From Bdellovibrionales bacterium (GTDB taxonomy: Bacteria > Bdellovibrionota > Bdellovibrionia > Bdellovibrionales > Bdellovibrionaceae): DNA of 64,000 bases. Numbering within the stretch: the stretch's first letter is position 1; every line of letters starts with the position of its first letter. A program made the translations under genes and the position numbers. The stretch lies in contig JADJOV010000006.1 in the NCBI GenBank assembly GCA_016713585.1, positions 1 through 64,000 of the forward strand, written 5' to 3'. The notes beneath the pieces are model-generated. The model worked only from the letters and a program-made list of their open reading frames with translations, was not told the origin of the DNA and searched no databases. Shown in pieces: positions 56,907-64,000 of this stretch.

Positions 56907-58006
56907 ATGAAACTTGAAATTGAAAAGAAGGATCTTCTCAACTTAATTGGTAAAACGCAGAATATTGTAGATAAGCGTAATACTATGCCGGTCCTTGTTA
57001 ATATCCTACTTGAAGCCACTGGAGACAGGCTTAAAGTTATGGCGACCGATCTTGAAGTGAGCTTGACTGACCTTGTTCCTGCAAAAATAGCTCAAGAAGG
57101 AAAAGTCGGTGTTTCAGCCAAGAGCCTGTTTGAAATTACCAGAAAATTGTCAGATGGACCTATTAGTCTTTCAAAAAAAGAAAATAACTGGTTAGAAATT
57201 AAACAGGGTAAATACCTTTCAAAAATTGTTGGGATAGGTCACGAAGAATATCCTGTTTTTCCAGATTACAAACCACAAACTTCTATGAAAATTGATGCTT
57301 CTGTTTTTAGGGACATGATTGATAAAACCATTTATAGCGTATCGACTGATGAAACGAGATACCATCTAAACGGCGTATATTTCGAGTTATCAACGACCTT
57401 GAAAATGATTGCAACAGATGGCCATAGAATGAGTCTGGTAACAAAAAATGTATTAGATCTACCTACAAATCAAACACAAGGCGCAATTATTCCAAGAAAA
57501 GGCCTTCATGAAATAAATAAAATTATTGAAGGTGCTGACGGAGAAATTCGATTTTCAATCGAGGGTTCACAATTTCTTATTTTTTATAAATCCATGACAC
57601 TTATGATCCGACTCATCGAAGGTAGATATCCAGATTATACAAAATTTATTCCAACTAATTTACCAACTAAATTGAAGATAAACACAGAAGCTTTTCTGAA
57701 CTGCATAGAAAGGGTATCGCTTTTGGCAAATCAAAAATCAAAAGCAGTTCTTCTGACTTTTTGAGTGGAAAATTAGAAATTTCTTCAAATAACCCTGAAC
57801 TTGGTGACGCCAAAGAAGAATTGGAAATTACCTATGAAGGTCCAATCCTAAAAATTGGTTTTAATGCAAAATATTTTACAGATATTCTTACTAATATAAA
57901 AAATGAGTTTATTGATTTCGAATTGAAGGATCAATCTTCCCCCTCACTGATTCGGCCTCATAATGATCTCAGTTATAGCTGTGTATTAATGCCAATGAGA
58001 ATTTAG
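56907..58006 (+). CDS. dnaN: DNA polymerase III beta clamp, frameshifted in this assembly
   Basis: Sliding clamp, about 366 residues with three similar domains. The first 285 codons (MKLEIEKKDLLNLIGKTQNI … ATDGHRMSLVTK) run to a break at the T run 57758-57762; restoring one T joins LTFLSGKLEISSNNPELG and the rest of domain III, ending SCVLMPMRI. Length and motifs are normal. The stop overlaps the recF start by one base (TAGTG). Confidence 0.95.
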
Positions 58007-59152
58007 TGAGGCATTTGGATCTCGAAATTTTTAATTTTAGAAATTTTGAAAAACTAAAATTAGAATTTAGCCAAGGACTAAATATTTTTATAGGAAGTAA
58101 CGGTCAGGGAAAAACAAATCTCTTAGAGGCTTTATATCTTACAACCCAAGGACATTCCTTTCGGCCCGCAGAAACACCAATGTTTATTAGGCACGATAAG
58201 GAACAGTCAATTCTTAGATCTCATATTCTAAAATGAAACTGCTCATAATTCTCTTGATTTTCTTGTTCAGCTAAACATTTCAAAGAGTGGAAAGCAGTAT
58301 AACGTTAACGAGAAGAAAATTTCATCTAGCGACCTAAAACGAAAATTAGCCTGTGTCGTTTTTAGTCCAGAAAGTCTCGCTATAATTAAATCGTCTGCCG
58401 AAGAACGAAGAAATTTGGTTGATGAACTGATTGTGACAATCGACCCCAAACAGTTACAAATGATCAATGATTTTAAAAAAGCACTAAAAACTAGGAATAA
58501 AATTTTAAAAGATTTTCTCAAAGGGCAAAGTACTAAAAAGCAAGCGCTTGATCTTCTTGAAAGCATCAATCCCATTTTTTTGAAGCTTTGCATTACGTTG
58601 ACTGAGATGAGAATCAAAGCAATTAGAAATATTCGACTGGATTTTAATACCGCTATGCGAAATATCTCAAAAGATCAAAATGTGGATATCTCCGTGGAAT
58701 ACCAGGCATTCGAGCGAAACATACTGGATCTTGAGTTCACGGTTTTTCGAGATTTGCACGTTCAAAGGCTCCAGGAACTTAGAGAGGCAGAACTAGCTTC
58801 TGGAATTAGCCTCGTTGGACCCCATAAACACGAAATTGTCTTCTTGATGAATCGGAAAGATTCAAGGTTTTTTTGTTCGCAGGGGCAGCAAAGAGCCATC
58901 ATATTATCTTTCAAAATGGCTCAGATCGTGTATCATAGAAAAACTCACGGAGAGTATCCGGTGCTGATGCTCGATGATGTTCTTTCTGAACTTGATGATC
59001 AAAAGAGAAATGCATTGATTGCGTTTCTTCACGACATTAAAACTCAGATATTCATCACATCTACAGATCTAAATCTTTCCGATTCATTTCGACTCGAGGG
59101 AAGTTCTGTGATCGGTATTGAACGTGGGCAAATTCTGAATCTAAAAAACTGA
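58006..59152 (+). CDS. recF: DNA replication and repair protein RecF, frameshifted in this assembly
   Basis: About 382 residues. Walker A in FIGSNGQGKTNLLEALYLT; a break in the A run near 58232 separates it from NETAHNSLDFLVQLNISKSG; the C-terminal part has the ABC signature region (SQGQQRAIILSFKMAQ, as FCSQGQQRA) and Walker B VLMLDDVLSELD. RecF loads RecA at gaps. GTG start overlapping dnaN. Length normal. Confidence 0.93.
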
Positions 59153-59160
59153 GGATATCT

Positions 59161-61590
59161 GTGTCTGAAGAAAATTTACCGATCGTTGAACCGAATGCCT
59201 ATTCCGCCGACTCCATTCAAGTTTTAGAAGGCCTAGAAGCCGTCCGTAAACGACCAGGAATGTATATTGGTGATACTGGGTTTAGAGGATATCACCACCT
59301 CGTTTACGAAGTTGTGGATAATTCTGTGGATGAAGCCTTAGCCGGTCATTGTAAAAAAATTACTATTACCATTAACACAGATGAATCGATAACAGTCGAA
59401 GATGATGGCCGCGGAATTCCTGTTTCCATGCATAAGAACGGCAAATCAGCTTTGGAAATAGTTATGACTGTTCTCCATGCCGGTGGAAAGTTCGATGGAG
59501 GAAGTTATAAAGTCTCTGGCGGTCTTCATGGGGTTGGAGCCTCGGTCGTCAATGCACTATCCTCCCGTTGCCAGGTGGAAGTTTTTAGAGACGGTTATGT
59601 TTGGTCCCAAACATACGAAAAAGGTATTCCAGCAGGAAATGTTGAGAGAGGCGCTTCAACTGATAAAAATGGAACAAAGACCACCTTTAAGCCAGACCGT
59701 GAAATTTTTAAAGATGAATCGATTGCCTTTGATTTCAATTATCTTGCGAACAGAATTCGGGAACTTGCCTTTCTAAACGCCGGTCTTCATATAACCATGC
59801 TGGATGAGAGAAATGGTAAGAAACAAGATTTTCAATACGGCAACGGGATAGCTGAGTTTGTCGCCTATATGAATCAGTCGAAAAAAGCGATTCATAATGA
59901 AGTTATATTTTTTAAAGGCGAACGAGAATCTGTAGAAATCGAAATTGCAATGCAATGGAACGATTCCTATTCGGAATCGATTTTTACATACTGTAATAAT
60001 ATTAATACAATCGAAGGTGGAACCCACTTAATGGGTTTTAGATCAGCCTTAACTAGAACAACTAATTCCTATGCAACTCAGAAGAATTTTTTAAAGGACC
60101 TCAAAGAAAATCTTGAAGGTGAAGATATTCGCGAGGGATTAGCCGCAGTTATTTCGATTAAGGTGCGGGAGCCACAATTTGAAGGTCAGACCAAGACAAA
60201 GCTTGGAAATACTGAAGTTAAGGGAATTGTCGAATCTCTGATTAATGAAAAACTTGCGGATTGGTTTGACCGAAATCCTAATCCATCAAAAACCATTATC
60301 ATGAAGTGTGTTGATTCCGCGAGAGCGCGAGAAGCTGCCCGAAAAGCCAGGGAATTAACTCGTCGTAAAACCGCCTTGGATGGGGGTTCTCTGCCAGGTA
60401 AGATGGCGGATTGCCAAGAACGAGATCCCGCCCTCTGTGAGCTTTATTTGGTCGAGGGAGATTCTGCGGGGGGCTCTGCTAAGATGGCGAGAGATCGAAA
60501 AACTCAAGCTGTCCTTCCATTGAAGGGAAAAATTTTAAACGTTGAAAAAGCTCGATTTGACAAAATGCTTTCTAATGAAGAGATCAAAATGATGATTTCT
60601 GCGTTGGGAACTGGAATCGGAAAAGACAATATCAATGTGGATAAAATCAGGTACCATAAAATTATTATTATGACGGATGCCGATGTTGATGGAAGCCATA
60701 TTAGAACGCTTTTGTTAACGTTTTTCTATCGCCAAATGCCAGAAGTTATTCAAAGAGGCTATATTTATATAGCTCAACCACCTTTGTATAGAGCCAAGAA
60801 AGGTCAGAGTGAAGTTTACCTTAAAGATGAAATTGCTTTGACTGAGTATTTGTTAAATACGGGTCTTAACGCTTTCAAATTGTCAGGAAAACAAAATTCA
60901 ACCGAAGCTGAAGTTCGAAAAATGGTCCTTCAAATTCAAAAATTTTACCAACTACTCAGAGTGTCTTCAAAAAATATGATTCAGATGTTTTGTATTACTT
61001 ATTGACTAAGGTTCCTGATCTTGAAGAAACACTTAAATCTGAAAGTCGATTCAAAGAGGCTCTTGCGGATCTGCAGGCTTGGATTTCAAGTCAACCTTCC
61101 CTTGGGGTGACTGAGCTTAGATCAGAGGTTGTGATAGATGGCCAAGGGTTTGCCGAGTGCTGAAGTTTTTTCCGTCAGGTATGCTGACAAAAAGACGACA
61201 AAGTTTTCAATTGATTCTCTCAGGGCCTCCGAAATAATTGAGCTTCGTAATCTTTGGGCCTCCATTCAGTCTGTGTCGGTCTTGCCAATTAATATTACTT
61301 TTCAGCATGAAGAACTCTCTTTTGAGACTTATATTGAGTTTTTTGAACACATTATGGCGTCGACCAAGAAGGGTATATACATTCAACGGTATAAGGGTCT
61401 CGGAGAGATGAATCCAGATCAACTTTGGACCACCACTCTTAATCCTGAGAACAGACACCTTCTTCGTGTGACGGTCGATGATGCACTTGCTGCAGATGAG
61501 ACATTTAGTATTTTGATGGGTGAACAAGTTGAACCCAGAAAACAATTTATCAACGACAACGCTTTGCTAGCTCGTACTCTCGATGTCTAG
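59161..61590 (+). CDS. gyrB: DNA gyrase subunit B, frameshifted in this assembly
   Basis: About 809 residues. GHKL ATPase domain (VRKRPGMYIGDTGF, EVVDNSVDEALAG), then the TOPRIM domain with LVEGDSAGGSA and TDADVDGSHIRTLLLTF. A first break near 60955 (one base lost before CAGAG) leads to SVFKKYDSDVLYYLLTKVPD; a second near 61135 precedes AKGLPSAEVFSV. The tail ends with QRYKGLGEMNPDQLW and the C-terminal TOPRIM extension. The region 60.9-61.1 kb is a gyrB insert seen in many Gram-negatives. Confidence 0.95.
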
Positions 61591-61610
61591 ATAACTTAGG
61601 ATAGTGATTT

Positions 61611-64000
61611 ATGGAAAAACCAGAACAAGGAATTACATTACGCGATATCAACAAAGAAATGCGGGAAGCATATCTTCAGTATTCTATGTCAGTGATTGTC
61701 GGGCGGGCACTTCCGGACGTTCGAGATGGACTGAAGCCTGTACATAGAAGGGTCCTATTTGCTCAGCACGAGCTCTCTAATACGCACGACAAGCCTTATA
61801 AAAAATCTGCTCGTGTGGTCGGAGATGTCATAGGTAAATATCATCCACATGGTGATACGGCTGTGTATGATACAATGGTTCGAATGGCTCAAGATTTTTC
61901 CTTAAGGTATCCTCTCATTGATGGGCAAGGAAATTTTGGTTCTATAGATGGGGACTCACCCGCGGCCCAAAGGTATACTGAAGTTAGAATGACTAGGCTG
62001 GCAGAGGAGATCCTGTCAGATCTAGAAAAAGATACTGTCGCTTTTGGACCGAACTATGATGATAGCCTTCAAATTCCACTGATTTTGCCGGCAAAGTTTC
62101 CGAATCTTTTAGTCAACGGGTCTACCGGTATAGCGGTCGGGATGGCGACCAATATTCCTCCACATAATTTGGGGGAAGTAATTAGCGGTTGTATTCATCT
62201 CATTAATAATCCGGATTGTTCAATTGACAGTTTGATTGAATTAATACCTGGACCAGACTTTCCAACGGCTGGAATCATTGCTGGCAAAGAAGGTATTTTA
62301 CAGGCCTACAAAAAAGGTCGCGGAATTATTACCTTAAAGGCAGTCACTGAGGTCGTTCACGTTAAAGATCATGAAGAAATTATTGTCACTGAAATTCCTT
62401 ACCAGGTTAATAAGGCGAAGTTGATTGAAAGTATCGCTGATTTGGTCCGAGATAAGCAAATTGAAGGCATTTCTGACGTTCGTGATGAGTCCTCTCGCGA
62501 AGGTATGCGAATTGTTATTATTTTGAAGCGTGGAGAGAGCGGAACTATTGTTCTGAATCGACTTTTTAAATTCACTCAAATGCAAACCAGTTACGGCATA
62601 ATTATGCTGGCTTTGGATTCAAAAAACCAACCAGTGGTTTTTAATCTTAAGGAAATGCTTGAAGCCTTTGTTGATCATCGTCGGGATGTTGTAACCAAGC
62701 GATGCATTTTTGACCTTAAAAAAGCTCAAGAGAAAGCTCATATTTTAGAAGGATTGAAGAAGGCATTAGAAAATATTGATGAAGTTATTGCGACAATCAA
62801 AGCCTCTCGTGAAGCAAATATTGCCAGGGAAGCTCTGATTGAGAAATTCAGTTTTAGTGAGCGTCAAGCTCAAGCTATTTTGGAAATGCGTTTACAGAGA
62901 TTAACGGGCTTAGAGCGTGGAAAAATTCTCGACGAGCTCGCTGAACTTGTAAAACAAATTGATTGGCTCAAATTTGTATTAGCAGACGTTAAGGAAATTT
63001 TTAAAATCATTGTGAATGAACTTGAGGAAATTAAGAAGAAATATGCGGATCCACGTCGAACTGAACTCACCGGGGATTTGTCCGACTTAGAGGACGAAGA
63101 CCTTATGGTTGACGAGGCCATGGTTGTGACCGTCACAAATACAGGATACATCAAGAGAATTCCAATGGATGAGTATCGGGTTCAAAAGCGTGGCGGCAAA
63201 GGCTTAAAGGGAATGGAAACCCATGAGCTTGATTGCGTAAATAATATTTTTATTGCTAGTACGAAGACTCTCCTTTTGGTTTTCACTGACAAGGGAAAAG
63301 TCTACTGGGTGAAGGTCCATCGTCTTCCTCTTGGAAACAGGTATTCTAAAGGAAAAGCGATTGCCAATGTTGTTCAGTTGAGCAACAACGAAAAAGTCCG
63401 GGCAATTCTACCGGTTGAGGAATTTAGTGAAAATAAATTCGTTGTTATGATTACTGAAAAAGGAATCATTAAGAAAACTCCGCTGAATGCTTTTTCAAAT
63501 CAGAGGACCGCTGGAATTATCGCTCTGACCACTGATCTTGATGATGTTGTTATCGATGCGAAAATTAGCGACGGATCCAGTCATATTTTCTTAGCAACCA
63601 AAGAGGGTATGTCGATTCGTTTCAATGAAGAAGATGTGAGACCCATGGGCCGTTCTGCTCGGGGAGTCAAAGGAATGACCCTATCTAAGGGTGACCTTGT
63701 AGTTGGAATGGAAATTATTGAGCGTGACACACCGAAGACTATCCTCATCGTCACTTCCAGAGGCTATGGAAAGAGATCTGCAGTCGATGAATATCGAATT
63801 CAGAGTCGGGGAGGGGTCGGCGTGATCACTCAAAAGACAACTGATAGGGTTGGTATTGTTGTCGGAACCAAACTAGTTGGTACCGATCAAGAACTTATTG
63901 TTTCAACTGATCAAGGACAAATTATCAGAATTAAAGTCTCAGACATTTCTATTATCGGTCGAAATACAGAGGGCGTCCGAGTTATTGCTTTGGATGATAA
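61611..64000 (+). CDS. gyrA: DNA gyrase subunit A, cut by the window end
   Basis: The frame is open from ATG 61611 to the last base, about 796 codons, with no stop. The winged-helix domain has the catalytic Tyr122 in AAQRYTEVRM. The quinolone-region residues are Thr83 and Asp87 (HPHGDTAVYDT), numbering as in E. coli; Thr at 83 is natural in several genera. The GyrA box QKRGGKG at about residues 524-530 shows this is gyrase and not topoisomerase IV. The C-terminal pinwheel follows and is incomplete. Starts 20 bases after gyrB. Confidence 0.96.
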   Translation, partial: MEKPEQGITLRDINKEMREAYLQYSMSVIVGRALPDVRDGLKPVHRRVLFAQHELSNTHDKPYKKSARVVGDVIGKYHPHGDTAVYDTMVRMAQDFSLRYPLIDGQGNFGSIDGDSPAAQRYTEVRMTRLAEEILSDLEKDTVAFGPNYDDSLQIPLILPAKFPNLLVNGSTGIAVGMATNIPPHNLGEVISGCIHLINNPDCSIDSLIELIPGPDFPTAGIIAGKEGILQAYKKGRGIITLKAVTEVVHVKDHEEIIVTEIPYQVNKAKLIESIADLVRDKQIEGISDVRDESSREGMRIVIILKRGESGTIVLNRLFKFTQMQTSYGIIMLALDSKNQPVVFNLKEMLEAFVDHRRDVVTKRCIFDLKKAQEKAHILEGLKKALENIDEVIATIKASREANIAREALIEKFSFSERQAQAILEMRLQRLTGLERGKILDELAELVKQIDWLKFVLADVKEIFKIIVNELEEIKKKYADPRRTELTGDLSDLEDEDLMVDEAMVVTVTNTGYIKRIPMDEYRVQKRGGKGLKGMETHELDCVNNIFIASTKTLLLVFTDKGKVYWVKVHRLPLGNRYSKGKAIANVVQLSNNEKVRAILPVEEFSENKFVVMITEKGIIKKTPLNAFSNQRTAGIIALTTDLDDVVIDAKISDGSSHIFLATKEGMSIRFNEEDVRPMGRSARGVKGMTLSKGDLVVGMEIIERDTPKTILIVTSRGYGKRSAVDEYRIQSRGGVGVITQKTTDRVGIVVGTKLVGTDQELIVSTDQGQIIRIKVSDISIIGRNTEGVRVIALDD

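Noticed and set aside
56907..61590. Programmed frameshifting in dnaN, recF and gyrB
   Set aside because: No slippery heptamer with downstream structure was seen, the breaks sit at varied places, and the same pattern affects unrelated genes; sequencing error is simpler.
1..64000. CRISPR arrays, rRNA, tRNA and prophage genes
   Set aside because: No regularly spaced repeats, no recognisable rRNA or tRNA sequence, and no phage structural or integrase genes were seen by eye; tRNA detection would need a covariance search.

Overview
The window is bacterial chromosome around a replication origin. It most resembles a Bdellovibrio-like member of the Bdellovibrionota. This rests on gene content and order: rpmH-rnpA-yidD-yidC-jag-mnmE-mnmG-rsmG on one side of dnaA and dnaN-recF-gyrB-gyrA on the other, a parA-parB-bactofilin block with parS sites about 8 kb from dnaA, an ATP synthase operon with both b and b' subunits, DksA-like proteins with degenerate zinc fingers, and many secreted proteins of unknown family. 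The exact taxon is inference.

Layout. 1-4700 is accessory and partly decayed: small secreted proteins, a broken XRE regulator, a broken LysR regulator, and repeats (a 15-bp inverted pair bounding 503-965, and a 154-bp inverted copy at 4288-4445). 4.7-21.1 kb holds a secreted coiled-coil protein, a damaged GNAT gene, tatC-tatB, a double-domain M16 peptidase diverging from hemW, grpE-dnaJ-LpoA-like lipoprotein, two DksA/TraR-like genes, lon, an HTH/coiled-coil protein and a patatin-like lipase. 21.2-28.5 kb is a nuo operon with only the seven membrane-arm subunits (A, H, J, K, L, M, N), diverging from mfd. 32.3-39.4 kb is the least explained part: a secretin-like exported protein with two related exported proteins, an ATPase plus STAS-like pair resembling an anti-sigma switch, an outer-membrane barrel and a GH3 glycosidase. 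39.5-45.2 kb is the F1 plus b/b' part of the ATP synthase (no a or c). 45.3-55.0 kb is bactofilin-parB-parA, parS, and the tRNA-modification, membrane-insertion and RNase P genes. 55.2-64.0 kb is dnaA, a probable oriC, dnaN, recF, gyrB and gyrA (cut by the window end).

A point affecting all use of this window: at least sixteen genes, including dnaN, gyrB, recF, yidC, mnmE, mnmG, mfd, nuoL and nuoM, are interrupted by single-base shifts. Most sites I could inspect are fixed by restoring one base in a short homopolymer. The best explanation is sequencing or assembly error, so such genes are annotated across the breaks as one gene each. Broken accessory genes (XRE, LysR, GNAT, patatin) are labelled pseudogenes, but may be intact in the organism.

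Working together: ParA, ParB and parS, with bactofilin as possible scaffold, segregate the origin that DnaA, DnaN and gyrase replicate; Tat and YidC serve the inner membrane; the Nuo membrane arm and ATP synthase serve respiration; Lon, DnaJ and GrpE serve protein quality control.
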